A stretch of 64,000 nt of DNA from Engelhardtia mirabilis (GCF_007748095.1 NZ_CP036287.1:2170001-2234000), one strand, 5' to 3'. Shown: positions 16,648 to 25,528, numbered from the stretch's first letter. The notes: a model not told the origin generated them from the letters alone. Numbers and translations: made by a program.

Positions 16648-16953
16648 CGCGGCCCGGGAGGGCCAGGCCTCCAGCCTGATCGGGCTAGTGTCCTGGATCA
16701 GAAATTCGGCGTCACTGCCCGGAGGTCCGATCGATGCTGGCTAGGCGCGCCGACGACGCGTATCCGCTGCGATACTCGGAGGAGGCGCAACGACGCCAGC
16801 GGCGATCGGAGCCCGGGAAGTGACGCCGAATTTCTGATCCAGGACACTAGGCGCGCCGACGACGCGTATCCGCTGCGATACTCGGAGGAGGCGCTGGCGA
16901 CGCCAGCGGCGATCGGAGCCCGGGCAGTGACGCCGAATTTCTGATCCAGGACA
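16648..16953. other. 306-bp gene-free stretch filled by MITE copies
   Basis: After the kinase stop about 38 bp of ordinary GC-rich DNA (16648-16685, weak GGAGG/CCTCC stem) is followed directly by one complete and one truncated MITE copy. No gene is present. Confidence 0.8.
16686..16849 (+). mobile_element. MITE copy A (complete)
   Basis: A 160-bp non-coding core from GTGTCCTGGATCAG (16688) to its inverse ending CCAGGACAC (16847), flanked on both sides by TA within CTAG. Terminal inverted repeats match over 35 bp with a single mismatch. The flanking TA looks like a target duplication of Tc1/mariner-IS630-type elements. Near-identical copies lie at 27278-27431 and 53099-53261. Differs from the others by GCAACG in place of GCTGGCG in the interior hairpin. 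No transposase is encoded. Confidence 0.85.
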
Positions 16954-16957
16954 CTAG
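16850..16957 (+). mobile_element. MITE copy B (truncated, abutting copy A)
   Basis: Contains only the right two thirds of the element, from the interior GGCGCGCCGACGACGCG to the terminal CCAGGACACTAG. It begins exactly where copy A ends. The joining CTAG also occurs inside the full element before the same GGCGCGCC, so the junction sits at homologous CTAG sites. It differs from copy A at two places (GCTGGCG versus GCAACG, and GGGCAGTG versus GGGAAGTG), which argues against a very recent tandem duplication. Its last bases supply the stop codon of the adjacent minus-strand gene. Confidence 0.8.
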
Positions 16958-17565
16958 TCCGTGATCGGGCGCAACAACCGCCGCACCCGGTGGTCGTCGG
17001 TCAGGTGCAGGGAACGGGCCTTGCGCACGAAGGCGTAGCTCTCGTGGCGGCCGACGTCGGACGCGAGCAGAAGCCGACCGCGCGCGCTGCTCCAGACCCC
17101 GCGGTCGCCGGCGTCCTGGCCGGTGAGTCCGTCGCTGGGCTTCGCGGCCGGATCGGCGGGACCGCGGGCGAAGTGACCCTCGGGCGCTAGGAGCAGCAGC
17201 ACGGTGTTGGTCAGGGCGAAGCTGGTTTCGTCGCCGTGCTCCGTCCAGGCGTAGAGACCGACCAACTCTCGGTCGCGGGGCGCGGACTGCGGTGCGCGTC
17301 GCAGCCCGGGGACGGCGACGTCCTGCTCGAACCGCCGCCGAGCACGCGGCGTTCGCTCGAAGGCGCGGTGGATCGCGTCCACCAGCTCGCCCAGATGGTT
17401 GGCGCGCCGTGGGTCCGAGATCAGCCGCCCGATGCTGAGCAGCTCCTGTTCGCTCGGCTCGTTGTCCAAGGCGATCGCGAGCTGCTCGAGATCGTCGGCG
17501 CAGGGATCCAGTCCGGCGTCGATGCGCCGAATGCACGCGGCGATGAGGGGGGCGAGGGTCGGCAT
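16954..17565 (-). CDS. uncharacterised protein with C-terminal lipocalin-like segment
   Basis: Encodes 203 residues from ATG 17565. The N-terminal 90 residues are helical and acidic (CADDLEQLAIALDNEPSEQE). From about residue 100 the pattern ELVGLYAWTEHGDE, then LLLLAPEGHF, RGVWSSARGRLLLAS and SLHLTDDHRV resembles the small beta-barrel repeats in many predicted lipoproteins of the form 'L-G-x-W ... P-x-G-x-F'. This is a weak by-eye match. The stop codon TAG is the terminal TAG of MITE copy B, so the original C-terminus may have been longer or ended at the insertion site. It has no signal peptide. Function unknown. Confidence 0.6.
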   Translation of the reverse strand: MPTLAPLIAACIRRIDAGLDPCADDLEQLAIALDNEPSEQELLSIGRLISDPRRANHLGELVDAIHRAFERTPRARRRFEQDVAVPGLRRAPQSAPRDRELVGLYAWTEHGDETSFALTNTVLLLLAPEGHFARGPADPAAKPSDGLTGQDAGDRGVWSSARGRLLLASDVGRHESYAFVRKARSLHLTDDHRVRRLLRPITD

Positions 17566-17757
17566 GGAACGATCGCGAAGCTAGCAGAAGTCCGCGTCGG
17601 GCGATTCAACGTCCCAATGCTCGCGCCGACCGGGCACTGGGGGTCGCGGGAAGTTCGGACCCAGGGACGCCGCCCATTGCCGCCCCGCATCCGGGACGGC
17701 GACGGGGGCCAATTCGGCCTCAGCCAGGGCCATGGGGCCGCTGTCGGGGTCCAGCGG

Positions 17758-20700
17758 TCACTGCACGGCGCGATCCACCCTCGGACGGCCCGGCAGCAAT
17801 CGCTGGACCAAGCCCCGCGCGTCCTCCTGGATCAGGTAGAGCGACGGCACCAGCCCGAGGGTGATGAACGTGGCGAAGGCGACCCCGAAGGCCAGGGAAA
17901 TGGCCATCGGAATCAGGAACTTGGCTTGCACCGAGCGCTCCAGCATCAGCGGGGTCAGCCCCGCGAAGGTCGTCAGGGAGGTCAACAGGATCGGCCGGAA
18001 GCGCGTCCGACAGGCATCGATCGCGGCCTGTGAGGCCGACTTGTGCGGGTGGGCGATGCGTTCGCGGTTCACGAAGTCCACCAGCACGAGGCTGTCGTTG
18101 ACGACCACACCGCCCAGGGCGACGACCCCCAGGACCGAGATCATCGAGAGCTGGTAGCCGGTCAACAGGTGTCCACCGACCGCGCCCACGAGGCCGAAGG
18201 GGATCGCGCTCATCACGATCAGGGGTTGGAAATAGGACCGGAACGGGATCGCCATCAGCGCGAAGATGCCCAAGAGGGCCACGGCGTAGAGCCGCGCGAG
18301 CTGCGAGATCGTCTCGGCCTGCTCCTGCTGTTCGCCCACCATGGACCAGCGGCTGCCGGGGTAGGCGGCGACCAGGCGCGGGAGGATCTCCTCCTGCAGC
18401 CGCGCGCGAACCGCGTTGGGGTCCGCCATGGCGTCGTCCACGTCGGCCGTGACCTCGATCGCGCGCATGCGGTCCGCGCGCATGATGGTCGAATCGCCGC
18501 GCGTCTCGAAGGCGGTGGCGACCTCGCCGAAGGGCACCTCGCCACCGTCCGGCGTGCGCACGCGCATGGCCGCGACGTCGGCCAGGGACAGCCGTTCGTC
18601 CTTGGGGTAGCGGACCATCACGTCCACGTCGTCGCGCCCGCGCTGGATGCTCTGGGCCTCGTCGCCGTAGAAGCCCTGTCGCACCTGCCGCGCCAACTCC
18701 GCGCGACTCAGACCCAGGGCCTGGGCCTGGGGCTTGACGTCCAAGCGCAGCTCGCGCTTGCCCTCGCGGAAGGTGTCGGCGATCGCGAAGACGCCGGGCA
18801 GGTCGCGCAGCTCCGCGCGCAGGTCGTCGGTCAAGGCACGCAGCCGCGACGTGTCCGTGGACTGCAGGCGCACGTGCACCGGCTTGCCGGAGGCGATCAG
18901 GTCCGAGTCGAACTCGAGCTCGATCGCACCGGGGATCTCGCCGACCAGGTCACGCCAGCGCTTGGCGATCTCGAGCGAGGGCACCTCGCGCTCCTGCGCC
19001 GGGGCCAGCTCCAAGGTCACCTCGGCCAGGTGCTCGCCGGAGAAGCTGCCGCCGATGCGGCCGCCGTTCGAGCTCTGATCGCCGCGGAAGGGCTGGGAGC
19101 CGACGGCGGTGAACCAGTGCCGGATCAGGTCGGGCTGACCCTCCGCCGCCAGCTCGTCCTTGAGCTCCACGATCGCGGCCTCGAGCTGGGCCGCCGCGGC
19201 GGCCGTGCGTTCGATCGGCGTTCCCAGGGGCATCGACACCTGCGCCGCCACGTTGTCGGCCTCGACCGGGGGCATGAAGTCGAAGCGGATGTGCCCGCCC
19301 GCGACCGTCTCGAGCGTCAGGGCCAGGGCCACGAGCCCGGCGCTGAGCGTCGCGTAGCGGAAGCGCAGCGCGGCCCTCAGGGTCGGCGTGAAGAAGCGGT
19401 CGACGAAGGTCTCCTGGCCATCGGCGATGCGCTTCTGGAAGCGCACCCACCAGACGAAGGGCGGGCGCTCGGAGAGGCGGTCGAGCAGGTGCGAGCTGTG
19501 GGCCAGGTGGGCCGGCAGGATCAGCAGCGACTCGATCAAGGAGAACAGCAGGGTCGGGATCACCACCGCGGGGATGATGAACCAGATGCGCCCGCTGAAC
19601 CCGTCGAGCAGGGCCATGGGCACGAAGGCCAGCACGGTGGTGAAGATCGCGAACTGCACCGGTTGCGACACGTCCAGGGCGCCGCGGCGACTGCCCTTGA
19701 TGCCGCCCTCACCCCGTTCCTGGAAGCGGTGCACGCTCTCGCCCACGACGATCGCGTCGTCGACCACGATGCCCAGCACGAGGATGAAGGCGAACAGGCT
19801 GATCAAGTTGATCGAGCCACCCAGGTGGGGGAGCATCGCCAGGGCGCCGAGGAACGACACCGGGATGCCGAGCGCCACCCACAGGGCCAGGCGGAAGCGC
19901 AGGAACAGCGCCAGCACCACGAACACCAGCCCCAGTCCACTCAGGCCGTTCTGGATCATCACCCGCAGGCGATCGCGGAGGATGATCGACTGGTCCTGCC
20001 AGGTGTCGATGTTGAGTCCCTGGGGCAGGTCGAGGCGCGTGCGTTCCACGTAGTCGCGCACGGCCGCGGCGATCTCGAGCGCGTTCTGGTCGCCCACGCG
20101 GTAGACGCGGATCTGGGCCGATGGCAGCCCGTCGAAGCGCGTGCGTTCGTCGGTGTCGGCGAAGGCGTCGACGACCTGCGCCACGTCGCCCACCGTGAGC
20201 CGACTGCCGTCGGGGGCCGTGCGCACGACCAGGGCCTCGAAGGCCTCGCGCTCCTTGGCGCGGCCGGCCGTGCGCAGCAGGATCTCGCCGCCGCGGGTCT
20301 TGACCGAGCCGCCGGGCAGCTCGATCGAGCCCCGCCGCACGGCGGCAGTGACCTCGTCGAAGGTCAGCCCGAACTGGCGCAGGCTGTCCTCGGAGACTTC
20401 GATCGAGATCTCGTAGGGCGGCGCGCCGGCCAGTTGGGCCTGGCTGATCTCGGGCAGGGCCGAGAGCTCCTCACGCACCCGCTCGGCCAGGCGCCGCAGG
20501 GTGAACTCGTCCGTGCTTCCGAAGACGGTCACGTCGATCACCGGCTTGCGCGTGACCAGCTCCGCCACGATCGGTTGCTCGGCCTCGTCGGGGAAGGTGT
20601 CGATCGCGTCCACCCGGACCTTGACGTCGTCGAGGACCTCGCGCGCGTCGGCGTCGCTGCGCACCTCGACGGTCACCGTGGCCATGTTCTCGGCGGCGGT

Positions 20701-20949
20701 CGAGGTGATTTCTTCGACTCCCGAGACGTCCCAGATGGCCTCCTCGATCCGCACGCAGATCGACTGCTCGGTCTCCTCGGGCGCGGCACCGGGGTAGGGC
20801 ACCTGGATCGTGACCATGTCGGAGGAGAGCTCCGGGAAGACCTCCACCTGGATCGTCGGGATGGTCACCACGCCGGCTACCAGGATCAGGGCCATCAGCA
20901 GGTTGGCGGCGACGCCGTTGCCTGCGAACCAGCGAATCCACTTGTCCAT
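17758..20949 (-). CDS. RND-superfamily efflux permease
   Basis: Encodes 1063 residues, the full length of AcrB-like pumps. Features: N-terminal helix IRWFAGNGVAANLLMALILV, first porter domain, TM block with LALGIP-like ALWVALGIPVSFLGAL and GIVVDDAIVVGESVHR (proton-relay aspartates), second porter domain beginning after FDFMPPVEADN, and second TM block ending VVVNDSLVLVDFVNRERI. The duplicated architecture is complete. The VVDDAIVV and EVFPE segments resemble the MexB/AcrB rather than the heavy-metal CusA class. Lies 9 bp after the adaptor gene in a tetR-tolC-hlyD-RND operon. It would drive proton-coupled export across the envelope. Substrates unknown. Confidence 0.95.
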   Translation of the reverse strand: MDKWIRWFAGNGVAANLLMALILVAGVVTIPTIQVEVFPELSSDMVTIQVPYPGAAPEETEQSICVRIEEAIWDVSGVEEITSTAAENMATVTVEVRSDADAREVLDDVKVRVDAIDTFPDEAEQPIVAELVTRKPVIDVTVFGSTDEFTLRRLAERVREELSALPEISQAQLAGAPPYEISIEVSEDSLRQFGLTFDEVTAAVRRGSIELPGGSVKTRGGEILLRTAGRAKEREAFEALVVRTAPDGSRLTVGDVAQVVDAFADTDERTRFDGLPSAQIRVYRVGDQNALEIAAAVRDYVERTRLDLPQGLNIDTWQDQSIILRDRLRVMIQNGLSGLGLVFVVLALFLRFRLALWVALGIPVSFLGALAMLPHLGGSINLISLFAFILVLGIVVDDAIVVGESVHRFQERGEGGIKGSRRGALDVSQPVQFAIFTTVLAFVPMALLDGFSGRIWFIIPAVVIPTLLFSLIESLLILPAHLAHSSHLLDRLSERPPFVWWVRFQKRIADGQETFVDRFFTPTLRAALRFRYATLSAGLVALALTLETVAGGHIRFDFMPPVEADNVAAQVSMPLGTPIERTAAAAAQLEAAIVELKDELAAEGQPDLIRHWFTAVGSQPFRGDQSSNGGRIGGSFSGEHLAEVTLELAPAQEREVPSLEIAKRWRDLVGEIPGAIELEFDSDLIASGKPVHVRLQSTDTSRLRALTDDLRAELRDLPGVFAIADTFREGKRELRLDVKPQAQALGLSRAELARQVRQGFYGDEAQSIQRGRDDVDVMVRYPKDERLSLADVAAMRVRTPDGGEVPFGEVATAFETRGDSTIMRADRMRAIEVTADVDDAMADPNAVRARLQEEILPRLVAAYPGSRWSMVGEQQEQAETISQLARLYAVALLGIFALMAIPFRSYFQPLIVMSAIPFGLVGAVGGHLLTGYQLSMISVLGVVALGGVVVNDSLVLVDFVNRERIAHPHKSASQAAIDACRTRFRPILLTSLTTFAGLTPLMLERSVQAKFLIPMAISLAFGVAFATFITLGLVPSLYLIQEDARGLVQRLLPGRPRVDRAVQ

Positions 20950-20958
20950 GGCCTGGCC

Positions 20959-22116
20959 TCAGTTGCGCGCGGGAGCGTCGGGTTGCTCGACCGCGACGGC
21001 CATCCCGTCGACCGCGAGGTCCAGGGCGGAGGTGATCACCCGCTCGCCATCGGACAGGCCGGACTCGATCACGACATCGTCGGTGCCGCGTTGGACGACC
21101 TGCACCGTGCGGCGCTGCAGCCGCTGGTCGGCGTCGACGATCCAGACCTGATCGGCGCCACGCAGGGCTTCGGTGGGAATCGTGGCCGCGCGCTCGATCT
21201 CGCGGCCCGCGATGCGCGCGCTTGCGAAGGCACCCAGCCGCAGGGGCGCGGAGCCCTGGTCCAAGGGGGCGTCGATGCGCGTGATCGCCATTAGACTCCT
21301 GGAGCGGGGATCGAGCTGCGCCGCGGTGCGCACGACGCGGCCGCTGAAGGTCGCCGGTCGCCCGTCGACCTCCACGCTCAACTCCACGGCTGGGCCGTCG
21401 ATCTCGCCCACGCCGAGGGGCTCGAGGCGCGCCAGGTCGGCCGCGCCCAGGGGCAGGGCCACCTCGTAGGCCTCCGTCGCGATCAGTTGCGCCAGGGGCG
21501 TGCCCGCCGCGATCACCTGCCCCGCGTCGACCAGGCGGCGATCGACGACCGCGTCGAAGGGCGCGCGCAGCACCGTGCGCTCCAGATCGAGGAGCGCCTT
21601 CTCGCCAGCCGCCACCGCGGAGTCGAAGCGCGCCTGGGCCCGGGCCAGTTGCGGCTCGCGGCGCGCGAGGGCGCTGGGTTCGTCCACGCCCGAGGCCAGC
21701 AGGTCGCGGCGCGTGATCTCGGCTTCGGCCTGCTCGAGCTCGAGCGCGGCGCGCGCTTCCGCCACGGCCGCGGACGCCGCAATGCGCGCGATCTCGAGGT
21801 CGCGGCGATCGAGCTCGACCAGCACGTCGCCCTGGTGCACCCGCGCGCCCGACTCGAGCGGGGCGGCGATGCGGGTGATGCGGCCACCGACCTCGGCCGC
21901 GATCGTCGCCTCGCGCGCCGACTCGACCATGCCCTGGCTCTGGACCTCGAGCACCAACGGCGAGAGCTCGATCCACTGGACTTGGACCAGGGGCACCACG
22001 GCCTCGCGCGGCTCGACCTGGACCTCGCCACGGGAGGCGACCAGGGCGCTGACGCCTGCGGCGCCCAGGGCCAGGATCACGGCGCACAGGGCCACTTGGA
22101 ACAGAACCGGCTTCAC
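20959..22116 (-). CDS. RND efflux periplasmic adaptor (membrane fusion protein)
   Basis: Encodes 385 residues from GTG 22116, preceded by GGAGG at a good distance and overlapping the upstream tolC-type stop as GTGA. One N-terminal membrane anchor (VLFQVALCAVILALGAAGVSA) leads into the barrel-sandwich (lipoyl) half VGGRITRIAAPLESG, an alpha-helical hairpin of about 85 residues, the second lipoyl half TVLRAPFDAVVDRRLVDAGQ and the beta-barrel and membrane-proximal domains. It bridges the inner-membrane pump and the outer-membrane channel. An open frame extending to 22209 overlaps the neighbouring gene and is not supported by the RBS position. Confidence 0.93.
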   Translation of the reverse strand: MKPVLFQVALCAVILALGAAGVSALVASRGEVQVEPREAVVPLVQVQWIELSPLVLEVQSQGMVESAREATIAAEVGGRITRIAAPLESGARVHQGDVLVELDRRDLEIARIAASAAVAEARAALELEQAEAEITRRDLLASGVDEPSALARREPQLARAQARFDSAVAAGEKALLDLERTVLRAPFDAVVDRRLVDAGQVIAAGTPLAQLIATEAYEVALPLGAADLARLEPLGVGEIDGPAVELSVEVDGRPATFSGRVVRTAAQLDPRSRSLMAITRIDAPLDQGSAPLRLGAFASARIAGREIERAATIPTEALRGADQVWIVDADQRLQRRTVQVVQRGTDDVVIESGLSDGERVITSALDLAVDGMAVAVEQPDAPARN

Positions 22117-23543
22117 TCCTGCACCTCCGCGGTGGCGTCGAACCCGCCACCCAGGGCCAGGTGCAGGTCGATCCGGTTCTCGAGCCAAGCGCGCCGCGTG
22201 TCGAGCCAAGCGCTCTCGGCGTCGAGTCGGGTGCGCCGCTCGATCAAGAGCTGCAGCAGGTTCTCGAGACCGGAGCGGTAGCGCTCGTCGACCAGCGCCT
22301 CCGAAGCGCGTGAACTCTCGACCGCCGACGCCAGGTGCGTCACCTGCAGTGCCAGGTCGTCCTCGGCGTCCAGGGCGATCTCGACCTCGGCGCAGGCGCG
22401 CAGCACGGCTCCGGCGAACTGGGCGCTGGCCTCGCTCGCGAGCGCGTCGCTCGATGCGATCTGCGCGCGGATGCGACCGCCCTCGAAGATCGGCTGGACC
22501 AGGTTGCCGGCCAGGCTCCAGACGCGGAAGTCGCCGTCGAGCAGGTCGCCGAGCTCGTTCGAGCTGGTGCCGCCCGACGCCGTCAGCGCCAGCCGCGGGT
22601 ACAGGTCGGCCCGGGCAGCTTGGAAGCGCTCGTCAGCCGCGCGCAGGCGCAGTTCCGCGGAGAAGAGGTCCGGGCGCCGGGAGACGATCGTGGCGGGAAT
22701 GCCGACCGGCGGGCGCTCCGGCGGGTTCGGCAGGCTGTCCGCCACCTGCAGATCGCCGGAGGGATAGCGGCCCATGAGGATCTCCAGCCGCCGGATCGAG
22801 GCCTCCGCCGCGCGGCGCCGCCCGGCGACGAGGGCCTCCGAGTTCGCGAGCTGGGTGCGGGATTGCTCCAGCTCGAGCCGCGGCGCGAGGCCGCCCTCGA
22901 AGCGGTCCTGGACCAACTGCAGCGAGCGTCGGCGAATCTCCACTGCGTCGTCGGCCACCCGCAGCTGGGCCTTTGCCTCCACCGCGCTCACGTAGGCCTT
23001 GGCCACCTGACCCGCGATGGACAGGCGCACCCCAGCGAAGTCGGCGGTGGTGGCGTCGCGCTGCAGCTCCGCGGCCCGCTCGAGCGCCGACAGTCGGCCC
23101 CACAGGTCGAGCTCCCAGGAGAGGTTGAGCGACAGGCCGAAGGTCGTCGCAGTCGAACTCAGCACCCCGCCCGAACCGGGGATCGGCAGGCCCACGTAGT
23201 TGCGTCGCGAGCGATCGGCCGAGAGCCCGGCGCTGACCTGGGGCCGACGGGAGACGCCCGCGAGCTCCGCCTCGGCGTCGGCCTGGGCCACCCGCTCGAG
23301 GGCCGCGCGCAGGTCGTAGCTGCGCTCCAGGGCCTCGACGATCAGCGCGTCCAGCTCGGGTGTTCCGAGCTCCTCCCACCAAGCGTCGGCGGCCTGCTCG
23401 GCGGCGGGCGGGGCGCTCTCGTCGGCCACGAACACATCGGGCAGGGGCGGCGCCTCGACCCGAGCTCGGGCCTCGGGCGGATCGATCGCGGCGCAGGAGC
23501 CGAGGGCCAACAGGCCGAGCAGCGAGGTCGCAAGTTGCTTCAT
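22113..23543 (-). CDS. outer-membrane efflux lipoprotein (TolC/NodT family)
   Basis: Encodes 476 residues from ATG 23543. The leader MKQLATSLLGLLALGSC ends in a lipobox (LGSC), so it is a lipoprotein. Two repeats of the OEP fold follow: DAWWEELGTPELDALIVEALERSYDL and LGLPIPGSGG-like regions, SWELDLWGRLS, VAKAYVSAVEAKAQL, then GIPATIVSRRPDLFSAE and QPIFEGGRIRAQI. These are standard NodT motifs. It forms the exit duct of the tripartite pump encoded downstream. ATG overlaps the TetR stop (ATGA), so the four genes are translationally coupled. The frame continues upstream to 24365 only as a shadow of tetR. Confidence 0.93.
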   Translation of the reverse strand: MKQLATSLLGLLALGSCAAIDPPEARARVEAPPLPDVFVADESAPPAAEQAADAWWEELGTPELDALIVEALERSYDLRAALERVAQADAEAELAGVSRRPQVSAGLSADRSRRNYVGLPIPGSGGVLSSTATTFGLSLNLSWELDLWGRLSALERAAELQRDATTADFAGVRLSIAGQVAKAYVSAVEAKAQLRVADDAVEIRRRSLQLVQDRFEGGLAPRLELEQSRTQLANSEALVAGRRRAAEASIRRLEILMGRYPSGDLQVADSLPNPPERPPVGIPATIVSRRPDLFSAELRLRAADERFQAARADLYPRLALTASGGTSSNELGDLLDGDFRVWSLAGNLVQPIFEGGRIRAQIASSDALASEASAQFAGAVLRACAEVEIALDAEDDLALQVTHLASAVESSRASEALVDERYRSGLENLLQLLIERRTRLDAESAWLDTRRAWLENRIDLHLALGGGFDATAEVQE

Positions 23544-24313
23544 CGGTCGGAATCCAGGTTCGATGGACGGCCGGCACGGGGACCGGTCGGCGAAGCGGTG
23601 GCCGGGGCGCGCAGGCCCGCGGCCGTGAAGGAGACGATCTGCTCGACGACGGTGCCCACGTCGTCCGGATCGCACAGGCCCCCGGTCGCCAGTCGCAGGC
23701 GATCGGTGTCGGACAGCACCATGCAGAGCGAGGCCAGCCCGAAGTGCAGGCGCCAGACCAGGTCGGCGGTCGAGAGCTCCGGGCAAAGCCGCACGAAGAC
23801 CGGCATGAACTCCGCCTTGACCCCTTCGAACTCCCGTTCGATGGTCTTCCAGTGGGGACCGTCGGCGCTCAGCGAGCGTCCGATCAGGCAGGCGAAGGAG
23901 CGCCCGGCCGGCGTGGCCCGCAACGCCGCCGCGGGTTCGACCAGGGCGCGCAGCACGTCCTCCAGACTCGGCTCGGCGGGCGCGGCCGCGGTGAGCAGCG
24001 CGCGCAGCCCTTGCAAGCGTCGGTCGTTGACCGGTCCGACGCGCCGGTGGAACACCGCGCGGAACAGCTCGTCCTTGGACCCGAAGTGGTAGTGGACCGC
24101 GGCGATGTTGGCGTCGGCCGCTGCCGTGATCTGTCGCAGGGACGTCGACGCGAAGGTGCGCTCGGCGAAGAGTCGCTCGGCGGCGTCGAGCAGGCGCGTG
24201 CGGGTGTCGCGGCTCACGTCGGACGACGGATCGACCTGCCCCCGGGCGGGCGACTCGGCCGCGGGCGAGGCCGGGGGCTGAGCGGGCGGCTGCTGATCGT
24301 CGGAGTCCAACAT
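23540..24313 (-). CDS. TetR-family repressor of the efflux operon
   Basis: Encodes 257 residues from ATG 24313. After about 35 disordered Pro/Ala-rich residues the DNA-binding domain starts at RTRLLDAAERLFAERTFAST, with helix-turn-helix SLRQITAAADANIAAVHYHFGSKDELF. A ligand-binding helical domain follows, with HFGLASLCMVLSDTDR typical of the AcrR-like C-terminal families. It is the first gene of the operon and a perfect 16-bp palindrome lies 5 bp upstream of its start, so autorepression and co-control of the pump by a substrate-like inducer is the simplest reading. The inducer is unknown. Confidence 0.93.
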   Translation of the reverse strand: MLDSDDQQPPAQPPASPAAESPARGQVDPSSDVSRDTRTRLLDAAERLFAERTFASTSLRQITAAADANIAAVHYHFGSKDELFRAVFHRRVGPVNDRRLQGLRALLTAAAPAEPSLEDVLRALVEPAAALRATPAGRSFACLIGRSLSADGPHWKTIEREFEGVKAEFMPVFVRLCPELSTADLVWRLHFGLASLCMVLSDTDRLRLATGGLCDPDDVGTVVEQIVSFTAAGLRAPATASPTGPRAGRPSNLDSDR

Positions 24314-24318
24314 GTGTT

Positions 24319-24334
24319 TCAAACGATCGTTTGA
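24319..24334. promoter_or_regulatory. predicted TetR operator, perfect palindrome
   Basis: TCAAACGATCGTTTGA is a perfect 16-bp inverted repeat, AT-richer than its surroundings, 5 bp upstream of the repressor ATG and 85 bp upstream of the divergent DUF429-ATL gene. Position and symmetry fit a TetR-dimer operator that would control both the pump operon and possibly the divergent gene. Inference from sequence only. Confidence 0.75.
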
Positions 24335-24418
24335 TAGCGGGCTCCAGGTGCGCCTGCAACACCAAATTTCAGCCTGGGGGCCGGATTCCGCCGGCGGCGG
24401 CCGGCAACCTCGGGAGCC

Positions 24419-25528
24419 ATGAAGCGCCTTCGCAGGTTCCCCCGAGGTCCCTGGACCGGGGTCGACGGCTGCCGGGCGGGCTGGGTCCGGGCCCGGCTGA
24501 GCCCCGCGGGTCGGATCGAGATCGACCTCGTCAAGTCGGCTCGGGCCCTGATCGCGGACCCCGCCGATCCCCTGGTGATCGACATGCCGATCGGCCTCTT
24601 CCCCGGCGGCCGCGCGCGCGCCCGGGACTGCGACCGCGCGGCGCGCGAACGCCTGGGCCCGCGCCGCTCGAGCGTCTTCAACCCGCCGACCCGCGCGATG
24701 CTCCGCGCGCGCGAGCACGGCGAGGTGGGGCGCCTGGGCCTCTCGATCCAGGCCTTCCACCTGATCCCCAAGATCGCCGAGCTGGATCGAGCTCTGAGCG
24801 CGGACGACGCGTCCCGAGTCCTCGAAGGCCATCCGGAGCTAGCCTTCGCGTGCCTGGCCGGCGCGCCGCTCGAAGCCCCCAAGCGCACCACGGCCGGCCG
24901 GCACGCGCGCGCGCGCCTGCTCGAGGCCGCGGTCGCCGGATCCCTCGACGCCTTCGCGGACTTCGCCGCCGCGACGCGGCGCAAGGACGTAGCCCTCGAC
25001 GACATCCTCGATGCGATGGTCCTGGCGGTCGCGGCCCGCGACGTGGCCGCGGGCACGGCGTTGCGATTGCCCGAGGGCGAGCTGGACCGTGATCGACGCG
25101 GCCTGCCGATGCAGATCTTCGGCGCGTCGTCGGTCCCGACGCCGGTCGACGATCAGCGAACTCGGATCGACACCCTTCGCCCGTTCGGAATGGCGCGACG
25201 GCCGGCTGTGCGGGGCCAGACGGACGAGCGCAGAGCACGCGTCCTGGCCACGGTCGACGCGATCCCATCGGGGAAGGTGGCGACCTACGGTCTCGTTGCG
25301 ACCGAAGCGGGGCTCCCGCGTCGTGCGCGCTTCGTCGGCGGTTGCCTGCGCGACTTGCCCCCGGGCACCTCGCTGCCCTGGTGGCGAGTGGTCAACGCCT
25401 CGGGTGGCATCAGCCCCCGCGGCGACGGCTCGAGCACCGGTGAACAGCGACGACGTCTCGAGCGCGAGGGGGTCCAGCTCACCGGGGGTGGGCGCGTCGA
25501 CCTCAGTCTCCACCTCTGGCGGCCCTGA
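24419..25528 (+). CDS. fusion of DUF429 domain with alkyltransferase-like (ATL) DNA-repair domain
   Basis: Encodes 369 residues in one uninterrupted frame. Residues of about 12-240 are DUF429: GVDGCRAGWV, LVIDMPIGLF, ARERLGPRRSSVFNPP, SIQAFHLIPKIAELD, LEGHPELAFACL and DDILDAMVLAVAA. A linker of about 25 residues leads to an MGMT-like domain (265-369): VLATVDAIPSGKVATYGLVA, RFVGGCLRDLP, then PWWRVVNASGGIS. In active alkyltransferases this is PCHRV. Here Trp321 replaces the acceptor Cys and Trp322 the His, the hallmark of ATL proteins, which bind O6-alkylguanine and flag it for nucleotide-excision repair rather than repairing it. DUF429 has an RNase H-like fold. Fusion of the two is unfamiliar to me. 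It is divergent from the tetR operon. Confidence 0.85.
   Translation: MKRLRRFPRGPWTGVDGCRAGWVRARLSPAGRIEIDLVKSARALIADPADPLVIDMPIGLFPGGRARARDCDRAARERLGPRRSSVFNPPTRAMLRAREHGEVGRLGLSIQAFHLIPKIAELDRALSADDASRVLEGHPELAFACLAGAPLEAPKRTTAGRHARARLLEAAVAGSLDAFADFAAATRRKDVALDDILDAMVLAVAARDVAAGTALRLPEGELDRDRRGLPMQIFGASSVPTPVDDQRTRIDTLRPFGMARRPAVRGQTDERRARVLATVDAIPSGKVATYGLVATEAGLPRRARFVGGCLRDLPPGTSLPWWRVVNASGGISPRGDGSSTGEQRRRLEREGVQLTGGGRVDLSLHLWRP

Noticed and set aside
16686..16957. An insertion sequence with its own transposase
   Set aside because: All copies are 160 bp or shorter and contain no coding capacity, so they can only be non-autonomous.
18043..21294. 1083-codon plus-strand open frame opposite the RND permease
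   Set aside because: High GC removes stop codons. The translation is a His/Gln/Gly/Arg-rich antisense shadow with no motif, while the minus strand encodes a full RND pump.
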